Shown here piece after piece: positions 46,585 through 57,400 of a stretch of 64,000 nucleotides of DNA. How positions within the stretch are numbered: the stretch's first letter is position 1; each line of letters opens with the position of its first letter. The notes beneath the pieces are model-generated. The model was not told the DNA's origin. It did not search any database and saw only the letters and a list, made by a program, of their open reading frames with translations. Location of the stretch: NCBI RefSeq assembly GCF_900104625.1, contig NZ_FNVZ01000005.1, positions 1 to 64,000 of the forward strand, read 5' to 3'. The stretch is from Leptotrichia massiliensis (lineage in GTDB: Bacteria; Fusobacteriota; Fusobacteriia; Fusobacteriales; Leptotrichiaceae). The translations under genes were made by a program, and so were the position numbers.

Positions 46585-46629
46585 CTTGACAGTGTCAAGA
46601 TTTGGATGTATAATCTTTACAGTGATAAG
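46585..46629 (+). promoter_or_regulatory. TetR promoter with two operators
   Basis: The promoter is TTGACA (46586-46591), 17-base spacer, TATAAT (46609-46614). CTTGACAGTGTCAAG (46585-46599) is a near-perfect palindrome covering the -35 box; a second, weaker version CTTTACAGTGATAAG (46615-46629) follows the -10 box. Their centres are 30 bases apart, about three helical turns, as expected for two repressor dimers on one DNA face. Confidence 0.8.
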
Positions 46630-46656
46630 ATAATGAAAGTTAGGGAGAATTTAAAT

Positions 46657-47259
46657 ATGGAAAAATCTAAAAAAAGTTACCATCATGGGAATTTACGGGA
46701 AGAATTGATTGAAAAAGGGATAGAGATGATAAATGAAGCAGGAGAAGAAAAATTATCTTTAAGAAAAGTGGCTAAAATGTGTGGAGTAAGTAATGCGGCA
46801 CCGTATACATATTTTAAGAAAAAAAGTGATTTGCTTTACGCAATGAGCGATTATATATGGGGAATATTGGCGGTGAAACTTGATAGAACAAGGAAAAAAT
46901 ATGAAAATCAAGAGGATTTGCTGGTAAAATTAGGAAAAACGTACGTTATGTTTTTTTGTGAGAATCATAGATACTATCATTTTATGATTTCAAGAAAAAA
47001 TATGAAAATAGATTTATTCTCAAAGTTTTCAAAAATAGAAAATAATAATGAAAAAGCTTTTAGCATATTAAAAATTGAGGCAATGAAAATACTTGAAAAA
47101 ATGGGAGTGCCAAATCAGGATATGCAAGATAAAATTATAGCAATGTGGGCCTTGGTACAAGGATTGACAACAATAATGATTACAAATGATATAAAGTATT
47201 CTGAAAGCTGGGAAGAAAAAATAGAGGAGATAATAAAATCAGTTTGTATAGCGAAATAA
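46657..47259 (+). CDS. TetR-family transcription regulator
   Basis: A 200-residue protein beginning MEKSKKSYHHGNLREELIE at the ATG at 46657; the upstream in-frame start at 46606 lies inside the promoter and is rejected. The N-terminal HTH has LSLRKVAKMCGVSNAAPYTYFKKKSDLLYAM (recognition helix SNAAPYTYFKKK near 45-56) and the C-terminal ligand/dimer region is WHG-like. It should repress its own promoter through the two operators upstream and probably controls the two flavodoxin-fold genes that follow. The effector is unknown. Confidence 0.92.
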   Translation: MEKSKKSYHHGNLREELIEKGIEMINEAGEEKLSLRKVAKMCGVSNAAPYTYFKKKSDLLYAMSDYIWGILAVKLDRTRKKYENQEDLLVKLGKTYVMFFCENHRYYHFMISRKNMKIDLFSKFSKIENNNEKAFSILKIEAMKILEKMGVPNQDMQDKIIAMWALVQGLTTIMITNDIKYSESWEEKIEEIIKSVCIAK

Positions 47260-47367
47260 TCTTAAAAGAGAATTGAAAGTTGCTGGTTATTGTACAATTT
47301 TGAAACTTAAAATATTTAGCAGTTAAATTTTAGATAGATTTTAATATATCTATGGAAGGTGAGAAAT

Positions 47368-47907
47368 ATGGAATTAATTATACACGATTTAGATGATGAA
47401 AAATTAGAAAATCTAAAGTGGAAAATTGAAAAAAAAGAAAAAATTATGGATAAAATAAAAGATAGTATAAATCAAAGAAAAATAATAGTTGGGGAAGATG
47501 TGTCTATAATTTGTGACAATGATAGAATTAAAAGCTGTATGGGATGTTTTGAATGTTGGATTAAAACTCCAGGGAAGTGTAAAATTAGGGATGGATATGA
47601 AAGTTTAGCAAAATTATATTCAAAAGCAGATAAAGTTGTGATTATAAGTCAATGTGTCTATGGTTCTTACAGTCCATTTGTAAAAAATGTGCTAGATAGG
47701 ACAATTCCATATTTGTTGCCATTTTTTAAATTTAAAAATAAAGAGATGCACCATATCACACGAAATAAAACAAAATTTGACTTAAATGTATATTTTTATG
47801 GGGAACATTTGTCGCCAAATGAAAAGAGAGCTGCTAAAGAAATAGTAAAGGCTAATAGTTTGAATTTAGATGTGAAAAATTTTACAGTTTCTTTTTTAGA
47901 AGATTAG
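47368..47907 (+). CDS. flavodoxin-fold NAD(P)H-dependent reductase
   Basis: A 179-residue protein starting MELIIHDLDDEK; GGAAGGTGAG supports this ATG over the GTG three codons earlier. The core has KSCMGCFECWIKTPGKC near 47-63, the Cys-rich loop of the iron-sulfur-flavoprotein/NADPH-dependent FMN reductase family, then ADKVVIISQCVYGSYSPFVKNVLDR, the flavin-binding segment. The N-terminal beta strand and phosphate loop are shorter than usual, so the FMN site may be partial. It pairs with a second flavodoxin-fold gene 14 bases downstream under the TetR regulator. A quinone or nitro-compound detoxification role is inference. Confidence 0.78.
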   Translation: MELIIHDLDDEKLENLKWKIEKKEKIMDKIKDSINQRKIIVGEDVSIICDNDRIKSCMGCFECWIKTPGKCKIRDGYESLAKLYSKADKVVIISQCVYGSYSPFVKNVLDRTIPYLLPFFKFKNKEMHHITRNKTKFDLNVYFYGEHLSPNEKRAAKEIVKANSLNLDVKNFTVSFLED

Positions 47908-47921
47908 GAGAATGATGAAAT

Positions 47922-48551
47922 ATGAAAATTAGTGTAATAAATGGAAGTCCAAAAGCAATTAAAAGCAATTCTGAAATATTGGGAAATTATTTATCATCCT
48001 TGCTTAAAGAAAATGAAATAAAAAAATATTATTCAATTTCTTTTAGATTAAATGATGAAAATAAAAATGAAATTTATAATAGTGATGTTTTAATATTTCT
48101 TTTTCCATTATATGTTGATGGTATTCCGTCTAATTTATTAAAGTTATTTGTAGAATTTGAGAAAGAAAAAGTTGTAAATCCAGCAACTAGAGTTTATTGC
48201 ATAGTGAATAATGGATTTTATGAAGGTAAGCAAAATCGGTTAGCAATTTTGCAGATAAAAAATTGGTGTGAAAAGGTTAAGGCAGACTGGGGACAAGGAA
48301 TTGGAGTAGGCGCAGGAGAATTGCTGCCATATCTGAAAAAATATCCATTGGGGCAAGGGCCACTAAAAAATTTAGGTAAAGTGTTAGATGAATTTTCTGC
48401 TAATATTATAACTTTAAAAAGTGATAAAGATATTTATATAAATCCAAACTGGTTGAAAAGCCTGTATTTTTTTCAAGGATCAATTTCATGGATTTTAAAA
48501 GGTAGAAAAAATAATTTGAGAGTAAGAGAACTTTTTAGAAAAAGTAATTAA
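47922..48551 (+). CDS. NADPH-dependent FMN reductase / flavodoxin-like protein
   Basis: A 209-residue protein beginning MKISVINGSPKAIKSNSEIL, which is the FMN phosphate loop (NGSPK...S), with NSDVLIFLFPLYVDGIPSNLLKLF near 60-83 matching the second flavin contact of the flavodoxin-like NAD(P)H oxidoreductase fold. AGGAG precedes the ATG. It is the last gene of the TetR-linked run. The two flavodoxin-fold proteins may form a pair. Confidence 0.82.
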   Translation: MKISVINGSPKAIKSNSEILGNYLSSLLKENEIKKYYSISFRLNDENKNEIYNSDVLIFLFPLYVDGIPSNLLKLFVEFEKEKVVNPATRVYCIVNNGFYEGKQNRLAILQIKNWCEKVKADWGQGIGVGAGELLPYLKKYPLGQGPLKNLGKVLDEFSANIITLKSDKDIYINPNWLKSLYFFQGSISWILKGRKNNLRVRELFRKSN

Positions 48552-48563
48552 AATTGTATAACT

Positions 48564-48600
48564 AAAAAAGACTATCCTTAGATTGTGATAGTCTTTTATT
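48564..48600. terminator. terminator between flavodoxin-fold genes and rpsT
   Basis: AAAAGACTATC (48566-48576) pairs with GATAGTCTTTT (48587-48597), with T residues on the plus side and A residues on the other, so it can work in both directions for the converging genes. Confidence 0.8.
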
Positions 48601-48650
48601 TTTGTTAATCTTAAAAAAATTTTTTTAAAATCAATCAGTGGCAAAAAAAA

Positions 48651-48917
48651 TTAATTTGCCAATGAATTAACTTTTAATGTTAATCTAGATTTTTTTCTTG
48701 ATGCAGTGTTTTTCTTAAGAACACCTTTTGTTACAGCTTTATCTAATTCTTTATATGCTACGCTTAATGCTGATTTAGCTTCGTCGACATTTTTAGCTTC
48801 AACAGCGGCAAGCACTTTTTTTACGAAAGTTTTAGTTCTGCTTCTAATAGCTTGATTTCTAGCTGCATTTCTTTCACCAATAAAAACTCTTTTTTTAGAT
48901 GATTTTGAGTGTGCCAT
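48651..48917 (-). CDS. rpsT: 30S ribosomal protein S20
   Basis: An 88-residue basic helical protein: MAHSKSSKKRVFIGERNAARNQ, then RSRTKTFVKKVLAAVEAKN and KGVLKKNTASRKKSRLTLKVNSL, the hallmark S20 segments that bind the 5' and 3' minor domains of 16S rRNA. AAAGGAGAAAT precedes the ATG. It is encoded alone, as in most bacteria. Confidence 0.96.
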   Translation of the reverse strand: MAHSKSSKKRVFIGERNAARNQAIRSRTKTFVKKVLAAVEAKNVDEAKSALSVAYKELDKAVTKGVLKKNTASRKKSRLTLKVNSLAN

Positions 48918-49052
48918 TTATTTCTCCTTTCAATAGTTTTTACTTAATAAAATAAAATGCTATATAATTTAATATATGCAAATTACACAATATATTATCA
49001 TTTTTTTCAATAAAAATCAAGCTATAAAGAATAATTTTTTTCTATTATCTTG

Positions 49053-49360
49053 ATACTAGGTTATTTTTACATAAATAAGTTTTATCATTATAAAAATTAT
49101 GACAAAAGAAATACATTCGTATTTGATTCTTTTTCCTAATAACAAAATTTTGCTTGATAATTTCTTTATTAAAATAACTATTGTGATTCAAATTAAAAGT
49201 GTCGTGATTTTTTTGGAATGAAAACGATTGTTTGAGCATTAGCGAGTTTCGTTTTTATTTCAAAAAAATGCTTAGACGAGCAGGGATTGTAAAGGGGATG
49301 GCGATTGTTCCCCTTTACGTATAAAAAAAGAAAAAATATATGAATTATAGAAAGAAAATT
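49053..49360. mobile_element. MITE-like element carrying the second pseudoknot (copy f)
   Basis: It opens with ATACTAGGTTATTTTTACAT (49053), like the left ends of the other copies, contains the pseudoknot structure, and continues with an A-rich segment and AAATTCATTAA that match the part of copy a beyond its hairpin (8200-8245). A matching right end is not evident, so it is probably truncated before 49400. The remaining bases of 48918-49502 are A/T-rich, with the gpmI promoter at the end. Confidence 0.55.
49208..49318 (+). ncRNA. pseudoknotted structured element, copy 2
   Basis: Stem 1 pairs TTTTTTTGGAATGAAAACG (49208-49226) with CGTTTTTATTTCAAAAAAA (49250-49268), 19 pairs with two G-T. In its loop GAGCAT (49234-49239) can pair with ATGCTT (49268-49273) just after the stem, giving an H-type pseudoknot. 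A second hairpin GTAAAGGGG/CCCCTTTAC spans 49289-49318. Loop motifs GATTGTTTGA (49226-49235) and GAGTTTCG (49244-49251) are identical to copy 1, while all stems differ but remain paired. Confidence 0.55.
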
Positions 49361-49426
49361 CATTAACAATAATTTTTTCAATAAGTATATTAAAAAAAAG
49401 AAAGAGAAATTTTTTATTCAAATTCC

Positions 49427-49455
49427 TTGATAAATTTAGAAAAAATCTGTATAAT
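49427..49455 (+). promoter_or_regulatory. promoter of gpmI
   Basis: TTGATA (49427-49432), 17-base spacer, TATAAT (49450-49455), about 47 bases before the chosen gpmI start. Confidence 0.75.
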
Positions 49456-49502
49456 AGATATAGAAAAAGAAAGTTATTTAAAAAATGGAAGGAAGAATGT
49501 TT

Positions 49503-51038
49503 ATGAAAAAAAGACCAGTAGTTTTAATAATTTTAGACGGATGGGGAATGAACCATCACGATAATGAAGTAGATGGAGTAAAATTAGCAAAACCTATAAA
49601 TTTTAACAATTATGTAAAAGAATATCCATATACTGAATTGAGAGCAGATGGGGAATTTGTAGGATTGCCTGAAGGACAGTTTGGAAATTCTGAAGTTGGG
49701 CATACAAATATTGGTGCTGGAAGAGTAGTTTACCAAATGCTGCCAAAAATTACAAAAGCTATTAAAGAAGGTACAATTTTAGAAAATAAAGTGTTGTCAG
49801 ATATTATGGAAACTACAAAATCGAATGGTAAAGCTTTACATATTACAGGATTGACTTCTGATGGTGGAGTTCACTGTCACATTAATCATATAATTGGATT
49901 AGCTGACATGGCTAAGAAAAAAGGATTGACAGAAGTTTATGTTCATGCAATTATGGATGGAAGAGATACTGCCCCTGAAAGTGGAGTGGAGTACTTGGCA
50001 CAATTGCAAAAAGCATTGGATGAACTTGGTGTAGGAAAAATTGCTACAGTTGTAGGAAGATACTATGCAATGGATAGAGATAACAACTGGGATAGAATAG
50101 AACTTGCCTATGATGCTCTAACTTCTGGAGAAGGAAACTTGGCGGCAACTGCTGATGAAGCAATCAGAAATTCTTATGCAGAAGCAATTACAGATGAATT
50201 TGTAAAACCTGTTAAAATTGGTTCAAAAGATAATGGATTGATTAAAGATGGAGATGGTGTAATTTTTGCAAACTTTAGACCTGATAGAGCTAGACAATTA
50301 ACTAGAACATTTGTTGACCCTGAGTTTACTGGATTTACAAGAAAAGTTTATCCTAAAGTAAATTTTGCTACAATGGCTCAATATGATGTAACATTCAGCT
50401 CGCCAGTGGCATTCCCGCCTGAAACAATTGTAAATGGATTTGGGGAAGTTGTATCAAAAGCTGGATTAATTCAAGTAAGAACAGCAGAAACTGAAAAATA
50501 TGCACACGTAACATTCTTCTTCAACGGAGGAAAAGAAGAACCATATCCAGGAGAAATCAGATTGTTGTCTGATTCACCAAAAGTTGCAACTTATGATCTG
50601 CAGCCTGAAATGAGTGCTTATAAAGTGAAAGACAGATTAATTGAAGAATTAAATACTGGAAAAGTTGATACAGTTGTATTAAACTTTGCAAATCCTGACA
50701 TGGTTGGGCATACTGGAAATGTAGAAGCTGTTATGGAGGCTTGTCAAGCGGTAGACAACTGTACTGGGCAGATTGTAAGAAAAGTATTAGAATTAGATGG
50801 TGCGGTATTAATTACTGCAGATCACGGAAATGCTGATTTATTAGTAAATCCTGAAACAGGAGAACCTCATACAGCACACACTGTAAATCCTGTTCCATTT
50901 ATCTTCATCTCAAATGATATGAAAGACGCAAAATTAAGAACAGATGGAAAACTAGCTGACATTACTCCAACAATGCTTGATTTATTAGGATTGGAAAAAC
51001 CAGCTGAAATGGATGGAAGTACATTAATCGTAAAATAA
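49503..51038 (+). CDS. gpmI: 2,3-bisphosphoglycerate-independent phosphoglycerate mutase
   Basis: A 511-residue protein beginning MKKRPVVLIILDGWG. Three in-frame ATGs lie within 18 bases; GGAAGGAAG is best spaced for the third, which also fits the family N-terminus. Metal ligands include Asp12 and the phosphoserine site Ser63 in FGNSEVGHTNIGAG; further motifs are HIMDGRDT-like MDGRDTAPES, GRYYAMDRD, ANFRPDRARQLTR, NFANPDMVGHTG and TADHGNAD. It interconverts 3- and 2-phosphoglycerate in glycolysis with manganese. It is transcribed alone between a good promoter and a terminator. Confidence 0.97.
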   Translation: MKKRPVVLIILDGWGMNHHDNEVDGVKLAKPINFNNYVKEYPYTELRADGEFVGLPEGQFGNSEVGHTNIGAGRVVYQMLPKITKAIKEGTILENKVLSDIMETTKSNGKALHITGLTSDGGVHCHINHIIGLADMAKKKGLTEVYVHAIMDGRDTAPESGVEYLAQLQKALDELGVGKIATVVGRYYAMDRDNNWDRIELAYDALTSGEGNLAATADEAIRNSYAEAITDEFVKPVKIGSKDNGLIKDGDGVIFANFRPDRARQLTRTFVDPEFTGFTRKVYPKVNFATMAQYDVTFSSPVAFPPETIVNGFGEVVSKAGLIQVRTAETEKYAHVTFFFNGGKEEPYPGEIRLLSDSPKVATYDLQPEMSAYKVKDRLIEELNTGKVDTVVLNFANPDMVGHTGNVEAVMEACQAVDNCTGQIVRKVLELDGAVLITADHGNADLLVNPETGEPHTAHTVNPVPFIFISNDMKDAKLRTDGKLADITPTMLDLLGLEKPAEMDGSTLIVK

Positions 51039-51079
51039 ATTATTTTAATTGAAAATAGATTCAAAATATAGTTAAAAAG

Positions 51080-51115
51080 AAATCTCTCTATAAATTTAAA
51101 AAGAGAGATTTTTTT
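51080..51115 (+). terminator. terminator of gpmI
   Basis: AAATCTCTC (51080-51088) pairs with GAGAGATTT (51103-51111), followed by a T run. Confidence 0.85.
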
Positions 51116-51116
51116 G

Positions 51117-51145
51117 TTGTAATACAAATAAAAAAGTGTTATAAT
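51117..51145 (+). promoter_or_regulatory. possible promoter of the giant autotransporter gene
   Basis: TTGTAA (51117-51122), 17-base spacer, TATAAT (51140-51145). It would give an untranslated leader of about 325 bases. The rest of 51039-51477 is A/T-rich; another TATAAT-like site near 51340 (GGCTATAATTATG) lacks a good -35. No gene is seen in this stretch. Confidence 0.5.
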
Positions 51146-51477
51146 AGAACGAAAACTAAAAAAAATTTAGATTTAGATTTGAATTATAATTAAAAATTAA
51201 AATAACATAATTTAAAAAGTCAATCAATTTAAAATTATTATACAGTTCTACTCAAATCCGTAACTTTCTTAATTCTTTTTAACATGATTTTGAATAGATT
51301 TGAACATATAATAAGCATTTTTGAATATGATTGGCTATAATTATGTAAAATTTTAATATTGTAATTATTACAGAGTGATAAAGATTTAAAAATTTAAAAA
51401 TAATTAATTAGATAGCGGTACAATTAGAAAATCATATGTATTTTATCTGATTAGAAAAAAGTAAAAAGGAGAAAAAT

Positions 51478-54400
51478 ATGAGTAACAATTTACAACAAGC
51501 AAAAAAAGATTTAAAAGCCTTTGCAAAAAGGGCAAAAAATGTAAAATATACGGAATCATTACTGTTTTCATATTTAATAACAGGAATGATAACGTTTTCA
51601 ATTGGTTTGAACACTTCTTCAAATGTACTTTATGAACGTATGAATAAAGAGCTAGTAATGTCGGCTGATAAGACACGTACTGCTATTAAGAAAAAGAAAA
51701 AAGCGAATGAAGAAGCAATAGAAGATTTAAATTTAGAATTGATTCAATTAATGGAACAAGGGGATCAAGTTGTAAAATCAAAATGGGCTTCGTGGCAATT
51801 TGGATCAAATACTTTTATATTAAGTAGTAATGGAGCGTATAAAGGTAGAGGAGATAAAGCTGCAAAATATCCGTTTAATGGGATATTTACTCGTGGAAAC
51901 TGGGCAGATAATGGAATTTTGTCAACTAGACGTAGAGGATTTGGTAGTGCCCCAATACATTCTTCAAATGTGGATACAAGATCTTATGGACTAGCTTCAT
52001 TATTACATGTTCAAGAGCCAGAAGTAGAAATTCAAATAATGGCAAATGTACGTCCAAAATCTGTTACAAAGGAAGAAATCTCAATCAATCCGCAAATTGA
52101 TATGCCTAGAGAAGTTGTGCGTCCTGAGATTAATTTGAGCGTAACTTCGCCAATAACAGCCCCTACAATTTTACTTCCTACTCTAAATCCTGTGACAATT
52201 GAAGTACCGAATCCACAGGAGCCAGCTACACCAGCTACAGTAACTGCTCCAAGTATTAGTATGAATTTGTCAGCACCAACAATAGCTGTAAATATTACAC
52301 CACCATCACTAAGTATGAATGTAACGGCACCGACTCCAAATGTAAATACATTGACAATTATTCCTCCAGATATTTCAGAAGTTAGTGCAATTAGTGTTAC
52401 TAAACCTACTGCTCCAAGTGTTACACCACCAAATCCGACAGCTAATCCTATAGTTTTTAGTATTCCACAATTGGAATCGTATGGAAATACCATAACAGCT
52501 GACAATACAATGAATTCTAATAAAAATTTACTTGATCCTAGTTACAGGTTAAGTAAAGCAGCTTCTGGTCATCATAAAGCTATTGGAGAATATATGACTA
52601 ACAGTGGTTATTTTTATTCAGGTGAAAATACAGAGATGCATGTTGATATAACAAAACAAAGGGCAATAACATTAGATCCTGGTCTTCCTCAAATTAAAGG
52701 AGGAGATCATAATCCTAATTATTCATTTGAAAATAAAGGTAAAATATATTTAGAAGTAATGGAAGTTGCAGGAATTGAAGTACAGCCAGATACATGGAAT
52801 AATCCGCAAGTTACCGGTATAAATGGTTCAACAGGTCTTATAAGCGGGAATAAATCATTACAAGTGGCTCTTTTGTTTACAGACGAAGGAACAGGAAGCA
52901 GTACTACAAATAAACATACATTAAGAAATGAAGGGGAAATAAGTTTAAGTGGAAATATTTCAGCAGGATTTGCAACTAGTGATTTCAAGAGTGGTGTAAG
53001 CGTAAGTACTATAGCAATTAATAATGGGAATGTAAATATTAGTGGAGATAATAGTCACGGTATGGTTGTTTCAAAAACAACAAATGCTTTAGGACCTGAT
53101 TCAAGTTTTGTGAATAATGGAAAAATTAATGTTACTGCAAATGATTCGGGTGGTATGACAGTACTTGGTAAAATCCAAGGTGGAGCAACTAATAATGGAA
53201 CAATTACAATAACTGCTAAAAATTCATTTGGACTTTATTCACAAGTAGATTCTAATGTAAAAAATACTAAAGATGCAAATATTGATATTGAAAATGGCTC
53301 TCAAGGAAGTATGGGAATAAGGGTCGGAAATGCTTCGGCAACGAATATGAAAAATGAAGGTACGATTACTATTAAGAGTACAGATGGAAAAAATATAGGA
53401 GTTTATTCAAGTTCAGCAAAGTTTGTTAATGAAGGTAAAATTAAAGTAAATGGAGCAAATGAAAATATTGGAATGTACTTTAACGGAACGACTGGAACTA
53501 CAGGAAATCAAGGAACAATAACAGTTGCGGGAAATAAAGTATATGGTGTAATCTTAAATAATGCGACATTTGAGAATGAAAAAAAGATAGAAGTAACATC
53601 AGATGGTACTGACTCTATTGGGTTATATCTTTCAAACGGATCTACTGCAACAAATAAAAATGGCGCAATTATTTCAAATGCGGCATATCATGCTGTTGTA
53701 CAAAATACAGGAACATTTACAAACGCTGGAGTTGTATCTGTTGAAGCAGGTGGAAAAGTAGGCTTATATTCAGAAAATGGAACATTTACAAATGCAAATA
53801 ATGGAGAAATAAAATCTAGTAATGGTGGAATTGCAATATTTACTAGTGGCTCTACTGGAACTATTGAAGGTACAGTTACAGTTGGAGATTCAGGAACTAG
53901 CACTGGAATCGGAGTATATTCTGATGGATCTACTACAAGTACTACTTTTCAGGGTAATGCAGTGTTAAGTTTGGGAGAAAGAACAGTTGGACTTTATTCA
54001 TCTAAGGCTAGTAATTTTGGAAAAGCTTTCACAATAACAAATCTAAGTACTTCGATTGGTAAAAAATCTGTATTCGCCTACTTTGGAAATACAGGAAATA
54101 CATCAGATGATACTGTAGATATAACAAATACTACGTTACAAAATTTAACTGTTTCAAGTATGGGTGAAAATTCAGCTGTATTTTATGGTGCGAAAAATAC
54201 GACTATAAATATTGATGGAAATATTACAGCTGACAGTACGAAATTTTCTAATATTAATGATTCAGCACAATTTTTAGTGTCTGATGCTGGAAAAGTTAAT
54301 ATTAAGTCATCAAAAATCTTGACTTCTGGATTTAAAACGACAATTTCAGGATTAAATGGAGCTGTTGTAACAAATGATGGAAAACTTATATTATCAGGAA

Positions 54401-57400
54401 AAGACGGGGCTATAGGAATTTACTCCAATGCTTCGAAAGTAACAAATAACAATATAATAACAACTGCAAATAACAGTTCAATCGCAATTTATGGAAAAGA
54501 AAGTTCAACATTGACAAATAGCAGTACTGGGAAAATAACAACTTCTGGAACTTCATCAGTTGGAATACTGGCAAATAGCAGTACAGTAAGTAATGCCACT
54601 GGTGGCGAAATAACAACTTCTGGAACAGGATCGGCGGGAATTTATGGAATAACAAATTCGACAATTGAAAATTCTGGAAATATAACTACAGAAGAAACAG
54701 GATCAGCAGGAATTTATGCGGATAACAGTGATGTTACAAATAAAACAACTGGGAAAATAACTTCTAAAAAAGGAAGTTCAGCAGGAATTTATTCAACATC
54801 TACATCTGCAAAAAATGTCAAAAATAAAGGAACTATAGAAGTTGGAGTGGCAAGTTCGACTGAAACTCAAAATGTTGGAATTTATGCAGAAGGTAATCAG
54901 AATGTAGAAAATGATGGAAACATAAATATTCATATAGGTAATTCAATTGGTGTTTATGGTAAGGGTGCTAATGTTGTAATTGAAAATAAGAAAAAAATAA
55001 CTTCAGATGCATCGGCTTCGGATGCGATAGGAATAATGTCAGAAAAAGCAAAAGTAACTAATTCAGCAGGTTCTGAAATAAAATTACAAGGGAAAAAATC
55101 AGTTGGAATTTATGGTAAGGAAGCTGAAATCGAAAATAGCGGAGATATTTTAATTACAGATACAACAGCTACTTCTGCTTCAGTTGGAATTTTGGCAAAT
55201 AAAGGAAGTGCTACAAATAAAGGAAATATAGAAATGAATGGTGGAGCTTCTGCTGGAATGCTAGGGCTAAATGGAGCGACTATTTCAAATGATGCTACAA
55301 CTGGAAAAATTACAATAACTGGAGATAAGTCAGCAGGAATCTATGTAGAAAATTCAACACCTTCAAATGCAGGAACTATAAGTGTTGAAAGTAATAAGTC
55401 AGCAGGAATCTTTGCAAAAATTTCAGATGCTGTTTCAAGAACTATTACAAATACAGGAAAGATTGAATTAAAAGGAACAGGTAAGACAAAATCAGCGGGA
55501 ATGTATGTAGAAATTGAAAGTACAGCGGCAGGAATTACAACATTACAAAATGAAAAGGATATAATCGTTGGACAGGAAGAATCAGCTGCAATGTATTTGA
55601 AAAACAACGCTGGAGAAGGTGCAGGAATTGTAATAAATGAGACTCCAAATGGAAAAATTGATTTGGATGTTAAGAGCACAGTTGGTATTTTTGTTGATAA
55701 AGCGACAGGAAAGAATAAGAATATAATAAATGTGAAAAAAGAAAATTCAGCGGGAATGTATGGAAGCAATGACTCTAACATAATTAATGAAAAAACAATA
55801 AATGTTTCACACGAAAATTCAGCTGGAATGTATGCTTCAGATTCGAATGCAACAAATACAGCTGATGGAACAATAACATTGACGGGATCTACTGGAGCGA
55901 CTAGTGGTTCAGCAGCAATGTATGGAAAATTAACAAGTTCATCTAAAAAAGATTATTCAATCTTAAATGAAGGAATAATAAATTTGACAAATGTTACCAA
56001 GAATGTTGGAATATATGGTGAATCTGTAAGTGGAGCACCTAAAAAATTGACATTGCAGAATAATAAGGAAATAAATATTGCTGCTGGAAGCCCACAATCA
56101 GTTGGAATATTCGCTTCAAATGATGTTAATAATAACGCAGATAAAATAGAAGTTATTAATAGTGCCGCTGGAACAATAACAGTAAATTCAGAAGAATCAA
56201 TTGGAATTTCAGCTGTAAAAAGTACGGTTAACAATAGTGGAATAATTACTATGAACGATAAAAAGTCGGCAGGAATTTATGGTAAGTCTGGATCGGAAGT
56301 AACTAATAATAATAAAATAGAAATTAAAGAAGAGCAATCTGCAGGAATTTACCTTGAAAACAGTAATGCAGTAAATGCAGCAGCAGGAACTATTGATGTG
56401 TATAAAGGTGCTTCGGCAGGAATTTATGGTAAATTTACAAAAGATGCAACAGAAAATAATACAATAGAAAATAGTGGAACAATTACTTTAAAAGATACTG
56501 CTGGACAAATAAAAAGTGCAGGAATTTATGGAGAGCTAGAAGCAGCTGCATCTAAAACATTAACTATAGAAAATAAAAATACAATAGATGTCAGCATGAA
56601 AGAATCAGTTGGAATATTTGCTACAAATGCTACTGGCAACAGAGAGAATTTAACTGCAGATAATAAAGGGGAAATTAAAGTAAATTCTGAAAAATCAGTT
56701 GGAATGCTTTCGGATAATTCAGTAATAAACAATAAAAATAAAATAACAGTAAATAATAAAGAATCAGTTGGAATGTATGGAAAAAATGGTTCAGAAATAA
56801 AGAATCATAAAGGTGCAACAATAGAAATATTATCGACTGGAGAGACTTCGATAGGAATTTATGCTACAGGTAAAAATACTGTCACATCGAATGTTACTGA
56901 AGGTTTAAATGAGGGAACTGTTACTGTAAAAGGTAAAAAGGGAACAGGAATGCTTGCAACTGATAAAGCTAAAATAACAAATAACAAAGAGATAACAGGA
57001 ATAGCTGAATCAGTAATTGGAATGTACGGCGTTGATGATGAAACAGCAGTTATAAATGCAATAAACGCTACTATCAAATTGACTGGTGAAAAATCAACAG
57101 GAATATTCTCAAAAGATGATGCAACAGCAGAAAATTCTGGAAATATAAAATTAACTTCTACTTCTAAAAATTCAGTTGGAATGTTTGGATCAGCAAGTGC
57201 GGCTGGGAAGAAAATTAGTTTGACTAATACTTCAACAGGTTCAATTGACATAGAATCTGAAAGTTCAACAGGAATGTTTACAAAAAATCTTGGAGATTTG
57301 ACGGATTCAATTGTTAAAAATGAAGGAACAATAAATCAGAAAGCAAAAAGTACAGTTGGAATTTACACACCAAAATCTGATATTCAAAAAGTTGGAAAAA

